A stretch of 64,000 bases of DNA from an uncultured Chthonomonas sp. (GTDB taxonomy: Bacteria; Armatimonadota; Chthonomonadetes; Chthonomonadales; CAJBBX01): the NCBI GenBank assembly GCA_903951425.1, contig CAJBBX010000005.1, forward strand, positions 1 through 64,000, in the 5' to 3' direction. Positions 34,518-43,469 of the stretch are shown piece after piece; the first letter of the stretch is position 1, and every line of letters starts with the position of its first letter. A program made the translations under genes and the position numbers. The notes beneath the pieces are model-generated. The model was not told the origin of the DNA and ran no database searches. It saw only the letters and a program-made list of their open reading frames with translations.

Positions 34518-35739
34518 CTACGGAGCCGGTGGGTAGCGCTTCCAGGCAGGCCTGCACCGCCTCCGGTGCCCCGTCCAGGCCACAGAGCGCGCCGAACAGG
34601 ATGACGCTGCGATCGATGGGCCGGCTCGGTCCGTCCTGTGCAGCGGCCAGCCCTGCCGAGGCCAGGGCGTGGCTCGCCGTGGGACCGCGCCGGGCCATGG
34701 CGACGCTTGCAGCGACGACCTGCTGCCACAAGGGGCTGTAGAGCATCTGGCGCAAGGCGGCCTCAACTGCTGGGTGTTCATCGTCCATCAGCCGCAGGGC
34801 AGCCAGAACGCGCAACGTCGGCGCGCCGGCCCGGCAGAGGTAGACGAGTTCGGATCGGCCCATGGGTGACAGGGGGGCGGCCCAGTCACCCTCCAGCGCC
34901 TGCCCTGACGCACCCGGTAGCTCCAGTAGCCGCACTACCCCCGCCGTGAGGCACTCTACAAAGCCGTTGTGCATGGCGGCCGCTCGGTCCATCATCTCGG
35001 CCGCAGCCTGGGCGGCGCCGACGCATCTTCGTTGCGAGAGTAGCTCGGCAATGGGAACAAGGCACTCATCCAGTTCGCCCGACAGCCATTCGGCGGCGTA
35101 ACGCAGGCGGACGCGCCACGCCTCGCGGCGACCTCCGGCCACGTCCGCGAGGAACGCCGCCCCCGCCCGTGCGGCATGAACCCACGTCGCCAAGCGTGTC
35201 CGCGCCACCGCCAGGCGCGCTCCGGTCAGCCCGTCACGTCGGAGGGCTGCCGCCCCCGCAGTTCGGGCGGCCAACCCGACTGCAACCTCGCCGCAGCCCT
35301 GGGAGGAGCAGGCCGAGGGCCACGGAGGTAGCCGCTCGACGGCCAGCCAGATCAGGAGCGCCAGTGCGGCAACCGGTTCGGCGGGGCTTTGCGGGGTCAG
35401 AGCGGTGACCCCGGTTCGCGAGATGCGGCAGGAACGCCTCGGAAGTTCCGAACAGGCGGCGATCTCGTGCGTCAATGGAGATGAGGCGTTGCCGGTAGGG
35501 CGCAGGAGCGTTACGCGACGCGGCTCGACGGACAGCAACAGGGCCTCGGGAGCATCTCCGCCGGCCAAGCCCTGGGCGAGAGTCCATGTCAGGTGGTCCG
35601 CATCGGCGCAGAGGCAGTCCGACGCGCAGAATGCCGGCAGCCAGGGCAGGCCCATGAGCCCCGCCGTTCGAGCCGGGCGACGGGCATGGCCGAGGTGGGC
35701 AGCCGCTTCGGCCGCGACGGCGTAGAGTGGCGCGCTCAT
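34468..35739 (-). CDS. Unrecognised Ala/Leu-rich protein, possibly helical repeat
   Basis: 423 residues, no signal peptide. The C-terminal part has repeated helix pairs (RVLAALRLMDDEHPAVEAALRQML, VVAASVAMARRGPTASHALAS, LFGALCGLDGAPEAVQACLEAL) that look like HEAT-type repeats; the middle has cysteine-bearing LIWLAVERLPPWPSACSSQGCGEVAVG. No family was identified. ATG 35739 was chosen over 35757 by context. It overlaps coaX by 50 bp at the 3' ends. Confidence 0.55.
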   Translation of the reverse strand: MSAPLYAVAAEAAAHLGHARRPARTAGLMGLPWLPAFCASDCLCADADHLTWTLAQGLAGGDAPEALLLSVEPRRVTLLRPTGNASSPLTHEIAACSELPRRSCRISRTGVTALTPQSPAEPVAALALLIWLAVERLPPWPSACSSQGCGEVAVGLAARTAGAAALRRDGLTGARLAVARTRLATWVHAARAGAAFLADVAGGRREAWRVRLRYAAEWLSGELDECLVPIAELLSQRRCVGAAQAAAEMMDRAAAMHNGFVECLTAGVVRLLELPGASGQALEGDWAAPLSPMGRSELVYLCRAGAPTLRVLAALRLMDDEHPAVEAALRQMLYSPLWQQVVAASVAMARRGPTASHALASAGLAAAQDGPSRPIDRSVILFGALCGLDGAPEAVQACLEALPTGSVARGYVEARLAAGTVPR

Positions 35740-35805
35740 CGGACCCCGGTCGCGCATACGCGGAGACCAACCAACTGATTTGATGAATCAAGGAGGATGT
35801 TACGC

Positions 35806-36465
35806 ATGTTTAAGCAGGTTTCGCTTTGGCTCGTGGCCGTCACCGCGCTGTGCGTGGCCGCCGGCTCTATGGCTCAAGACGCAACGGCGCCCGACGCCGG
35901 CAGGCGACAGCGCACTCGGGCCGCACGCATCTCCACCGCCGAGGTACCGATGCCGTTGCTCGACTCTGTGGTGACGCTGACCGCCGAGCAGAAGGACAAG
36001 CTGAAGCCGATCTACGAGAAGTATGCAGCAGACGTCAAGGCCCTGACCCCAGCCGGAGCGCGCAAGGCCGGCGATCCGGTCGATCCCACCGTACGCCAGA
36101 AGCGCACTGAGCTGCAGCGCACTACCAGCACCCAGGTCGAGGCAATCCTAACGCCCGACCAACTGAAGAAGCTGAAGCAGGCGACACCGCAGATCACCGC
36201 CGCACGCACCGCCGGTCTGCCCCTGGCAGTACTGGCAGATCTGAAGCTCACTGAAGAGCAGCGCAAGCAGATCGCCGAAATCGTCAAGGGCATCACCGAC
36301 CAACTCAAGGGCATGGCGGCCGATGAGCGCAAGGCCAAGTCCAAGGAACTCCAGCGCGAGGGGCGGACGAAGGTCGAGGCCCTGCTGTCCGCTGAGCAGA
36401 AAGAAGTGATCACCAAGTTCCAGAAGAGCCGCCGACGCGGCGGGGCGGGGGCTCCCAAGCCGTAG
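35806..36465 (+). CDS. Secreted LTxxQ-repeat protein (Spy/CpxP-like)
   Basis: 219 residues. Signal peptide (first about 24 residues, ending AAGSMAQDA), then a basic disordered stretch and a charged helical domain with four LTxxQ-type motifs: LTAEQKDKLKPIY, LTPDQLKKLKQ, LTEEQRKQIAEI and LSAEQKEVITKFQ. That repeat defines the Spy/CpxP family of periplasmic chaperone-like proteins. ATG 35806 has AGGAGG 9 bp upstream; the ATG at 35797 directly abuts the same site and is unlikely. C-terminus is basic (RRRGGAGAPKP). Confidence 0.78.
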   Translation: MFKQVSLWLVAVTALCVAAGSMAQDATAPDAGRRQRTRAARISTAEVPMPLLDSVVTLTAEQKDKLKPIYEKYAADVKALTPAGARKAGDPVDPTVRQKRTELQRTTSTQVEAILTPDQLKKLKQATPQITAARTAGLPLAVLADLKLTEEQRKQIAEIVKGITDQLKGMAADERKAKSKELQREGRTKVEALLSAEQKEVITKFQKSRRRGGAGAPKP

Positions 36466-36470
36466 CCAGT

Positions 36471-37508
36471 TTAGGCCGGCAAGCCGGCGGCGATCCGTGC
36501 GATCGCGGCACAGGCTTGCCGGCACTGCTCTTCGGAGACGCATCGGTGCGTCACCAACCGGACGCGCCGGCTCCCGAGTGCGAGGCAGAGCACCCCTTCC
36601 CTGCGGAGCGCATCCACCAGGCGTTGCGCTGGCGCGGCGCAGGTCAGGTAGACCATGTTGGTTTGTACCGTCTCCAGATCGAGCGTGATGCCCGGGACGC
36701 CGCAGAGGCCCTCGGCCATGAGGCGCGCGTTGGCGTGGTCCTCCGCCAGGCGGTGCACCATGCCCTCCAGCGCCGGAATGCCGCAGGCCGCAAGGACCCC
36801 TACCTGTCGCAGTCCGCCACCCATCTGCTTTCGAATGCGCCGCGCACGGTCGATGAAGTCGCTCGGACCGCAGAGCAAGCTGCCCACCGGGCATGAGAGC
36901 CCCTTGGATAGGCAGAAGGTCACCGAGTCGACGTCCCTGGAAAGGTCGGCCGCACCGACGCCAAGCGCGACAGCGGCGTTGAAGAGCCGGGCGCCGTCCA
37001 TGTGCAGGTGCGCGCCGTGCTCGTGCACGGCCGCTGCCATTGAGCCGATCACTACGACCGGAACCACCGTTCCGCCGGCCATGTTGTGCGTGTTCTCGAG
37101 CAGGGCGAGCGTGGTGCCGGGCGCATGCAGGTTCTCGTGCTGCAGGCAGGAAGCCACCTCTGCGGGGTCCGGCACGCCGGCGCGGCTTCGGTAATGGCGC
37201 ACCATGACACCCGCGAGCGCTGCCGGGGCGCCGACCTCGAAGCGCGTGGAGTGGGCGTCCCAGTCCATCAGCACCTCGTCGCCCGGTTGGGTCCACGCGC
37301 GTATGGCCACCGTGTTGCTCATGGTGCCGGACGGCATGAAGAGGCCGGCCTCTTTGCCGACCATGCCGGCGGCCAGAGCCTCCAGTCGGGCCACTGTCGG
37401 GTCGTCGCCGAGGACGTCGTCCCCCACTTCGGCTGCCGCCATGGCCGCCCGCATGGCATCGGTCGGCGTCGTCACGGTATCGCTTCGCAGGTCGATCATT
37501 TTCCTCAC
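36471..37508 (-). CDS. ltaE: L-threonine aldolase (low-specificity / L-allo type)
   Basis: 345 residues, fold type I PLP enzyme. N-terminal MIDLRSDTVTTPTDAMRAAM is characteristic; PSGTMSNTVAIRAW, LHMDGARLFNAAVALG, and the PLP lysine in SVTFCLSKGLSCPVGSLL follow. It cleaves threonine to glycine and acetaldehyde, which would feed the glycine cleavage operon at the window start. GTG start at 37508 has GGAGG 5 bp upstream; an ATG three codons later is the alternative. Confidence 0.94.
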   Translation of the reverse strand: MRKMIDLRSDTVTTPTDAMRAAMAAAEVGDDVLGDDPTVARLEALAAGMVGKEAGLFMPSGTMSNTVAIRAWTQPGDEVLMDWDAHSTRFEVGAPAALAGVMVRHYRSRAGVPDPAEVASCLQHENLHAPGTTLALLENTHNMAGGTVVPVVVIGSMAAAVHEHGAHLHMDGARLFNAAVALGVGAADLSRDVDSVTFCLSKGLSCPVGSLLCGPSDFIDRARRIRKQMGGGLRQVGVLAACGIPALEGMVHRLAEDHANARLMAEGLCGVPGITLDLETVQTNMVYLTCAAPAQRLVDALRREGVLCLALGSRRVRLVTHRCVSEEQCRQACAAIARIAAGLPA

Positions 37509-37554
37509 TGGGTCCTCCCGCGCCGTCCTTCAGGTGCAGGACGCACTCGAAGGG

Positions 37555-37597
37555 TTAACACACGCTTAACATCCCCTTAACAGAGCCGCGCCAGAAT
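37555..37597 (+). promoter_or_regulatory. PHO-box-like triple repeat and -10 element
   Basis: TTAACA occurs three times at 37555-37560, 37566-37571 and 37577-37582: exactly 11-bp period, one helical turn apart, all on the same strand. This matches the Bacillus/cyanobacterial PhoP box layout (TT-AACA-type repeats, 11-bp period). A CAGAAT -10 candidate (37592-37597) begins 9 bp after the last repeat and there is no -35, as expected for PhoP-activated promoters. The next gene opens the porin-pst-pho operon. Confidence 0.72.
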
Positions 37598-37646
37598 GAG
37601 TCCGTGCGGCGGCAGTAGAGCGCCGACACATAGTATGGAGGGCGAC

Positions 37647-39395
37647 GTGCGTATTCCCGCATCACTGTTCATGGCTTGCCTCCTCATGGCCTGCACCGCA
37701 GGCATGGGGACGGCACAGGTTGCGGCCGATGTGCCGAGAGATCACTACGCGTACGGCGCCATCGCGGAGTTGGCGTCGAAGGGCCTCGTTAAGGGCTTTC
37801 CGCCGCAAGGAAACTTCTGGGGCTCGCGCACCGCAACGCGCTATGAGATGGCGACGATCATTCAGCGTGTCCTGGCAAGGGTTGAGGAGATCACGGCGAG
37901 GCGGACGGGACTGCCCGCAGCTCCCCAGCCTGTGGCGCCCGGCCTGAGCCCGGCCGACCTCGATGCCGTTCGGAAGCTGGTGAGCGAGTATAAGACCGAA
38001 CTGGTGGTCATCGGCGCCGACCTGCAGAAGGCCCGTGAGGCTATAGGTGAGCTCAAGGCGGTCGCCGAGGCTGCGACGGAGACGGCGAACAAGGCGCTCG
38101 CGGCCGCGGGAGCCGCCCAGTCGAAGACCGACGAGTTGGGCAAGGACTTTGCCGACCTGAAGGAGTCCTACTCCATCGGCCGCACCGAGTTCGAGACGCT
38201 GACCAAGGACTTCAAAGCACACAAACTCAGCGGATATCTGCAGGCGCGCTTTGAGGCGTCGGACCACTTCGGCTCGGCCCTGTTCCCCGAGAATGGCGGC
38301 GCGGGCACCACCGGCGTAAACTCGACGGGCGGTGGCATAACGCCTGGTACCGCCGGGTATGGCTTCCTGGTTCGCCGTGCGCGCCTGAAGTTCGGCGGCC
38401 CGGTCAGCGTTAGGACCGACTACGCCATTCAGGCAGACCTGACGTCGGTCGGCGGCATGGCCGTCAAGGATGCCTACATCAACGTCAATGACCTGCCTCT
38501 ACCGCAACGGTTCAGCCTGACCGCAGGGCTATTCGCTCCCTCGTTCGGCGTCGAACTGCCCCATTCGTCCAGCACCCGGGAGTCGCCGGAGCGCGCCGCG
38601 GGCTTCTCCGACAGCAACGCGGCGCTGGCCGTGTTCAAGACACCGTCGTCATCGGCATCGGCCGCGGGGACCGCCACCGCCGGCGCCGTGCTGCCGCTAT
38701 TCGCGGGCCAGGACCGCGACACCGGCGTTACGGTGACCTGGAGCGGACCCAACTACAACAACCCGATCAGCAAGGTCTCCCTCGGCGTCTTCAACGGCGA
38801 GGGGCGTGGTTCGAGCGGCGTCAGGAACAACAACCAGGCCGTCGACACCGTCCTTCGCGCACAGACCACCCTCATGGGGGGCAACCTGGACCTCGGGGTC
38901 TCGGGCTACTACGGCACGCTGACGGTCCGTAGCGCTGCTCCAACGGCCGGCGTCTCGGCCGCCTACATGCAGGGGTACCGCATGCTGCTCGGATCAGATA
39001 TGCGCTACATCGCTCCGTTCGGCACCACGTTCCGAGCCGAGTATGCCGGCGGCGTCTTCGAGGCGAGCCCCGACCGGTCTCAGTACCTCAAGGGCAACCA
39101 TGCTCAGGCGTGGCTCGTCAGCGCCAAGCACCCGATCAACCGACGCCTGGACCTGGCGGTCAAGTACGACGAGTACATGCCGATCTCCCAGTCGGGCGTC
39201 CGCTTTGGCAATCTGGACCGGTCCGACTACATCCGGAAGACGCTGCAAGGCGGCTTGCTCTACTACATGGACGAGGCTACTCGCTTCCGCCTCTGGTACA
39301 CGCGCGGCCTGACACCGTATGATCCCTCGGCGGCCGGCGGGCCGGCGCGCGCTCGCCTGGGCCTCATCACCGGCGAGATCCAGGTCAGCTACTAG
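37647..39395 (+). CDS. SLH-domain outer-membrane porin, OprO/OprP (phosphate-selective) type
   Basis: 582 residues. Signal peptide (about 1-23); one SLH domain (about 27-80: DVPRDHYAYGAIAELASKGLVKGF, TRYEMATIIQRVL); a coiled-coil segment (105-195, rich in Ala/Glu/Lys) spanning the periplasm; then a beta-barrel (about 200-582) with RRARLKFGG, ADLTSVGGMAVKDAYINV and SLTAGLFAPSFGVELPHSSSTRE, the Porin_O_P pattern, ending VSY. It anchors to the wall and lets anions through. GTG start with GGAGGG upstream. A PHO-box repeat lies 65 bp above; together with downstream pst genes this points to phosphate entry. Confidence 0.85.
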   Translation: MRIPASLFMACLLMACTAGMGTAQVAADVPRDHYAYGAIAELASKGLVKGFPPQGNFWGSRTATRYEMATIIQRVLARVEEITARRTGLPAAPQPVAPGLSPADLDAVRKLVSEYKTELVVIGADLQKAREAIGELKAVAEAATETANKALAAAGAAQSKTDELGKDFADLKESYSIGRTEFETLTKDFKAHKLSGYLQARFEASDHFGSALFPENGGAGTTGVNSTGGGITPGTAGYGFLVRRARLKFGGPVSVRTDYAIQADLTSVGGMAVKDAYINVNDLPLPQRFSLTAGLFAPSFGVELPHSSSTRESPERAAGFSDSNAALAVFKTPSSSASAAGTATAGAVLPLFAGQDRDTGVTVTWSGPNYNNPISKVSLGVFNGEGRGSSGVRNNNQAVDTVLRAQTTLMGGNLDLGVSGYYGTLTVRSAAPTAGVSAAYMQGYRMLLGSDMRYIAPFGTTFRAEYAGGVFEASPDRSQYLKGNHAQAWLVSAKHPINRRLDLAVKYDEYMPISQSGVRFGNLDRSDYIRKTLQGGLLYYMDEATRFRLWYTRGLTPYDPSAAGGPARARLGLITGEIQVSY

Positions 39396-39423
39396 GCGCC
39401 GCACGGCGCTAGGAGACTACGAT

Positions 39424-40266
39424 ATGAGATTGAGAACGCTCATAACAGCGGCGGCCCTGTCAGGGCTGGGCTCGAGCCTGGTAAGCCCGGCTTCGGCCCA
39501 GGTCCTCTCACTGAAGGGCTCGGACACCATGCTTGCTCTCGCCCAGGGATGGGCCGCAGCGTACATGAAGGCCCGCCCGGGCCGATCGGTATCCGTGACA
39601 GGCGGCGGCAGCACCACCGGCATTGCATCGCTCATCAACGGTGGTTGCGACATCGCCAACGCCTCCAGAGTGATGAAGGGCAGCGAACTGGATAAGGCCA
39701 AGGCCCGGGGTTTTGTGCCGCGCGAGTATGCTGTCGCCCGCGACGGCCTCGCCATCGTGGTGAACCCCGCCAATCCGGTGGCCAAGATCACCATGGACCA
39801 GCTGAAGAAGATCTACAACGGCACGTACACGAACTGGAAGCAGTTGGGTGGTCGCGAGCAGGCGATCGTTACCGTCGGCCGCGACTCCTCATCGGGAACC
39901 TACGGCTTCTTCCAGGATACGGTGCTTGGCATTGGCCGGCCCTACCGCCCCGATATGCAGACCACGCCGTCGACGAACTCCATCGCCCAGACCATCAGCC
40001 AGGATGCCGGCGCGATCGGCTATGTGGGAGTGGCGTACGCCAAGGAGTTTGGCGCGAAGGTCAGGATCATCCCGGTAGCCGGGGGCTCCGCCGATGCCGT
40101 CATGCCCAGCCTCGAGACCGTGCGCACGGGCAAGTACCCGCTCTCCAGATACCTGTTCATGTACACGCGCGGCAACCCGTCGGGAACAGCGAAGGACTTC
40201 ATTGATTGGGTCCGAAGCCCGCAGGGACAAGCCGTCGTGAGTCAGGTAGGCTATTTCCCGCTGTAG
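39424..40266 (+). CDS. pstS: Phosphate-binding protein PstS, periplasmic form
   Basis: 280 residues. Signal peptide (about 1-26, ending SPASAQV) without lipobox, so soluble or cleaved. The phosphate-binding pattern is present: LKGSDTMLALAQGWAAAY, SVTGGGSTTGIASLINGGCDIANASR, RDSSSGTYGFFQD, and SQDAGAIGYVGVAY. ATG has AGGAGA 7 bp upstream. It lies 28 bp after the porin and 68 bp before a second PstS. Confidence 0.93.
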   Translation: MRLRTLITAAALSGLGSSLVSPASAQVLSLKGSDTMLALAQGWAAAYMKARPGRSVSVTGGGSTTGIASLINGGCDIANASRVMKGSELDKAKARGFVPREYAVARDGLAIVVNPANPVAKITMDQLKKIYNGTYTNWKQLGGREQAIVTVGRDSSSGTYGFFQDTVLGIGRPYRPDMQTTPSTNSIAQTISQDAGAIGYVGVAYAKEFGAKVRIIPVAGGSADAVMPSLETVRTGKYPLSRYLFMYTRGNPSGTAKDFIDWVRSPQGQAVVSQVGYFPL

Positions 40267-40334
40267 TCCCTCGGGACCAAACGAGTGGGGTCCGGCATCT
40301 AGTCCGGCCCCCCCCAAGAGGAGATGATCACCTG

Positions 40335-41204
40335 ATGTACCACAAGTCTCGCTTCGCCGCTGCCCTTGCCGCTGTGGGCTGCATCGGCCTGGCCGGATGC
40401 GCCGCCCAGCCCAAGGAGGGATCGGCGGGAGCCAATGCCGCGACGCTGTCGGTCAAGGGTTCAGATACTATGGTCCAACTGGCCCAGGCATGGGCAGAGG
40501 CGTTCATGAAGGCCCACCCGGATGTGCGCGTGAGCGTCACCGGCGGCGGCTCAAACACCGGCTTTACCGCCCTGATCTCCAAAGGCGCCGACATCGCCAA
40601 CGCGTCGCGCGCCATCAAGCCTGAGGAGGCTGAGAGCGCCGCGAAGAAGGGCGTTACGCCCAAGGAGTTCGTGGTGGCGCAGGATGCCCTCTCGATCATT
40701 GTGAACAAGGCGAACCCGGTAACGGAACTCACAATGGACCAGCTGAAGGACATCTACACGGCCAAGGTGACGAACTGGAAGGATGTCGGGGGCTCAGACG
40801 CCCCGATCGTTCTGAATGCCCGCGAGTCCTCGTCAGGCACGTCGACCTTCTTCCAGGAGCATGTGCTCGGCAAGGGGACGCCGTATGCCGCCACTGCCAT
40901 GCTTCAGCCCGCGACATCGCAGATCGTGTCCGGCGTTGGGCAGGATGCGGGCGCCATTGGCTATGTGGGGCTCGGGTACCTCAACGACACCGTGAAGGCC
41001 ATCCTGCTAAAGAAAGACGCGGGATCCGACGCCGTCGCGCCGACTGTCGCGAACGTCGTGAACGGTACGTACCTTCTGGCGCGGCCGCTCTTCGAGTACA
41101 CGAATGGGGAGCCGTCCGGTACGGCCAAGGTGTGGCTTGACTGGGTCCGCGGGCCCGAGGGGCAGGCCATTGTGAAGAAGCTGGACTTCGTTCCGGCCGA
41201 GTAG
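40335..41204 (+). CDS. pstS: Phosphate-binding lipoprotein PstS, second copy
   Basis: 289 residues, paralogous to the preceding gene. Here the signal peptide ends in a lipobox GLAGC (about residue 22), so it is lipid-anchored. Same ligand blocks: VKGSDTMVQLAQAWAEAF, SVTGGGSNTGFTALISKGADIANASR, ARESSSGTSTFFQE, GQDAGAIGYVGLGY. It directly precedes pstC by 20 bp, so it is probably the main partner of the permease. The linker after the lipobox is short and Gly/Ala-rich. Confidence 0.94.
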   Translation: MYHKSRFAAALAAVGCIGLAGCAAQPKEGSAGANAATLSVKGSDTMVQLAQAWAEAFMKAHPDVRVSVTGGGSNTGFTALISKGADIANASRAIKPEEAESAAKKGVTPKEFVVAQDALSIIVNKANPVTELTMDQLKDIYTAKVTNWKDVGGSDAPIVLNARESSSGTSTFFQEHVLGKGTPYAATAMLQPATSQIVSGVGQDAGAIGYVGLGYLNDTVKAILLKKDAGSDAVAPTVANVVNGTYLLARPLFEYTNGEPSGTAKVWLDWVRGPEGQAIVKKLDFVPAE

Positions 41205-41224
41205 CCTCGGAAGCGAGACGCAGA

Positions 41225-42139
41225 GTGGCATCACCCAAGAGGGGCTTCAAGGAGCGCGCGGTAGAGGGCGTCGTTTTCAGTGGCGGCATGGCTTCCATAG
41301 TCCTGGTCGTGCTTATTTTCCTGTTTGTGCTTAAGGAGGCTATGCCGCTCCTGCGTGAGTACCCGCTTATCCGGTTCCTCACGGACCGCGGCTGGCAGCC
41401 AACGCTTGCGGCGCCCGAGGGGCCGTGGTTCGGGCTGATGCCGAACCTGTGGGGATCGTTCCTCGTCACGGCCGGAGCGGTGGCCCTGTCGGTTCCCCTT
41501 GCGCTCAGCACGGCCATATTCACTTCCGAGGTGGCGCCGGGCTGGCTGCGTGACATGCTCAAGCCGCTTGTGGAGCTCCTTGCGTCGGTGCCGTCTGTAG
41601 CTATCGGCTTCGTTGGAGCTGTGGCCATCAACCCGCTCGTGAAGGATCTCTTCGGCCTCGATACAGGCAAGAGCGCCATGGCGGGATCGATCATGCTTGC
41701 GTTCATGGCGGCTCCGACCATCGCAACCATCGCCGAGGATGCCATCAACGCGGTTCCGCGCTCGTTCCGCGACGGTTCCCTGGCCCTCGGGGCCACGCGG
41801 TGGCAGGGCATCGCCAGTATCGTCCTGCCGGCCGCGAAGCCGGGGATCCTGGCAGCCGTTATGCTGGGTGTCGGCCGCGCCGTAGGCGAGACGATGGTTG
41901 TGATCATGGTCACCGGCAATGCCGGCGTTCTCCCGGACAAGGGGCTCTGGTACGCCTTCACGCACTCCGTCCGCACGATTACGGGGACCATCGGCGCGGA
42001 GGCGCTTGAGGTGGCCAACGGCGAGCCGCACTACCGCGCCCTGTTCATGCTCGGTGTCGTCCTATTCACCATCACGTTCATCCTGAATGCCATCGCCCAT
42101 TACTCGTTGGGCAAGGGCGATCGGAGGGCACAGGCATGA
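41225..42139 (+). CDS. pstC: Phosphate ABC transporter permease PstC
   Basis: 304 residues, six membrane helices. The EAA loop is in RSFRDGSLALGATRWQGIASIVLPAAKPGILAA; AVGETMVVIMVTGNAG is the characteristic PstC segment after it. GTG start. The last four bases form an ATGA overlap with pstA. Confidence 0.95.
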   Translation: MASPKRGFKERAVEGVVFSGGMASIVLVVLIFLFVLKEAMPLLREYPLIRFLTDRGWQPTLAAPEGPWFGLMPNLWGSFLVTAGAVALSVPLALSTAIFTSEVAPGWLRDMLKPLVELLASVPSVAIGFVGAVAINPLVKDLFGLDTGKSAMAGSIMLAFMAAPTIATIAEDAINAVPRSFRDGSLALGATRWQGIASIVLPAAKPGILAAVMLGVGRAVGETMVVIMVTGNAGVLPDKGLWYAFTHSVRTITGTIGAEALEVANGEPHYRALFMLGVVLFTITFILNAIAHYSLGKGDRRAQA

Positions 42140-43086
42140 CACCGGCAGTCGACCCAGGCGTGGCTCCCGGACCGTCGCTGGGGGTCGGATCGCGATCTCG
42201 GGCCCACCGCGGACAGACCTTCGCCTTCGGCGCACTGGGGTTCGGCACCATGCTGATCGTGGCCCCTGTGCTCTGGTTCTTCGGCTACGTGGTGTATCAC
42301 GGCGCCTCGCAGATTAGCTGGACATTCCTGACGCAGCCGCCGAACGCCATTGACGCATCGGGCGGCATCTTCCCGGCCATAGTGGGCACTCTCTACCTGA
42401 TGGTGGGTACCGTCCTGATTGCCATGCCACTCGGGATCGCCGGGGCGATCTACCTGACGGAGTACGCAGGCCACTCACCTATCGTCAGGCTGATCCGGTT
42501 GGCGATCGTGAACCTCGCCGGTGTGCCGTCCATCGTGCATGGCCTCTTCGGCCTGGGCTTCTTCGTGCTGTTTGTGGGCGGGTCTATTGATGCGTTTGTC
42601 CTGCATGCAAGCCGACCCGTGTGGGGGCAGCCCTGTATCCTCTGGGGCTGCTGCACCCTTGCTGTGGTGATCCTGCCCATCATCATCACCTCGACCGAGG
42701 AGGCGCTCCTGGCGGTTCCGTCATCGTTCCGAGAGGCATCGCTTGGGCTCGGGGCCACCAAGTGGCACACAATTCGCCGCGTGGTCCTGCCCGCGGCGTT
42801 GCCTGGCGTACTGACCGGCGCCATCCTTGGCGTGGGCCGGGCGGCAGGCGAAACGGCGCCGGTGATGATCACCTGTGCCGCGTCCTTCATGCCCACGCTG
42901 CCGCGTGGGCTGAATGATCAGGCCATGCTGCTGCCGTACCACCTTTACTTTGTCGTAACGCAGGTTCCGAACCCGTCCCTGGGACTCCAGTCAGGCATAG
43001 CCCTTGTGTTGATCGCCCTCGTGATCTCGATCAACGCCTCGGGCATCTTCCTGCGGATGCGGGCGCGGCGGGCGCGAAAATGGTAA
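42136..43086 (+). CDS. pstA: Phosphate ABC transporter permease PstA
   Basis: 316 residues, six helices after a 30-residue hydrophilic N-terminus. The EAA loop is SSFREASLGLGATKWHTIRRVVLPAALPGVLTG followed by GVGRAAGETAPVMITCAA. NLAGVPSIVHGLFGLGFFV is typical of PstA. Coupled to pstC by ATGA. Confidence 0.95.
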   Translation: MTPAVDPGVAPGPSLGVGSRSRAHRGQTFAFGALGFGTMLIVAPVLWFFGYVVYHGASQISWTFLTQPPNAIDASGGIFPAIVGTLYLMVGTVLIAMPLGIAGAIYLTEYAGHSPIVRLIRLAIVNLAGVPSIVHGLFGLGFFVLFVGGSIDAFVLHASRPVWGQPCILWGCCTLAVVILPIIITSTEEALLAVPSSFREASLGLGATKWHTIRRVVLPAALPGVLTGAILGVGRAAGETAPVMITCAASFMPTLPRGLNDQAMLLPYHLYFVVTQVPNPSLGLQSGIALVLIALVISINASGIFLRMRARRARKW

Positions 43087-43106
43087 CTGTGATCAAGGAG
43101 AGTGAC

Positions 43107-43469
43107 ATGCGACGTCTGCGTTGGGTCGTTCGGCGCCTTGGGGGCGTTGGGCTCTCAGCCCTATGCGCTACCGTTCTTGCGGGATGCACCAAACCGACCG
43201 AGCCCGCTTCGACTGGGCCTGAGGCTGCGGCATCACGTCCCGATGTGGTTGCGGGCAATGACGGCAAGCTCAAGTCCGATCTTGAGGCCAAGTTCAAGGC
43301 TGATCGCGCGCTGGCCAAGGAGGACATTGAGGTTGCGGTGAAGGACGGCCGCGTCACCCTCTCCGGCGAGGTCTCCAGCACCGAAGTCAAGGTGAAGGCA
43401 GAGGACACCGCCAGGGCCATGCCCGATGCCTTTGGCGTAACGGTTGAAGGCCTCGTGGCCAAGCAATGA
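43107..43469 (+). CDS. BON-domain lipoprotein inside the pst operon
   Basis: 120 residues. Signal peptide with lipobox TVLAGC (about residue 25), a Pro/Ser/Ala linker, then one BON domain (about 50-120): [65 protein letters not shown] domains (OsmY, Kbp) bind membranes or ligands. It stands between pstA and pstB, which normally lie together. ATG has AAGGAG 6-7 bp upstream; its TGA overlaps the pstB start. Whether it senses phosphate, links the SLH-porin, or is unrelated is not known. Confidence 0.85.
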   Translation: MRRLRWVVRRLGGVGLSALCATVLAGCTKPTEPASTGPEAAASRPDVVAGNDGKLKSDLEAKFKADRALAKEDIEVAVKDGRVTLSGEVSSTEVKVKAEDTARAMPDAFGVTVEGLVAKQ

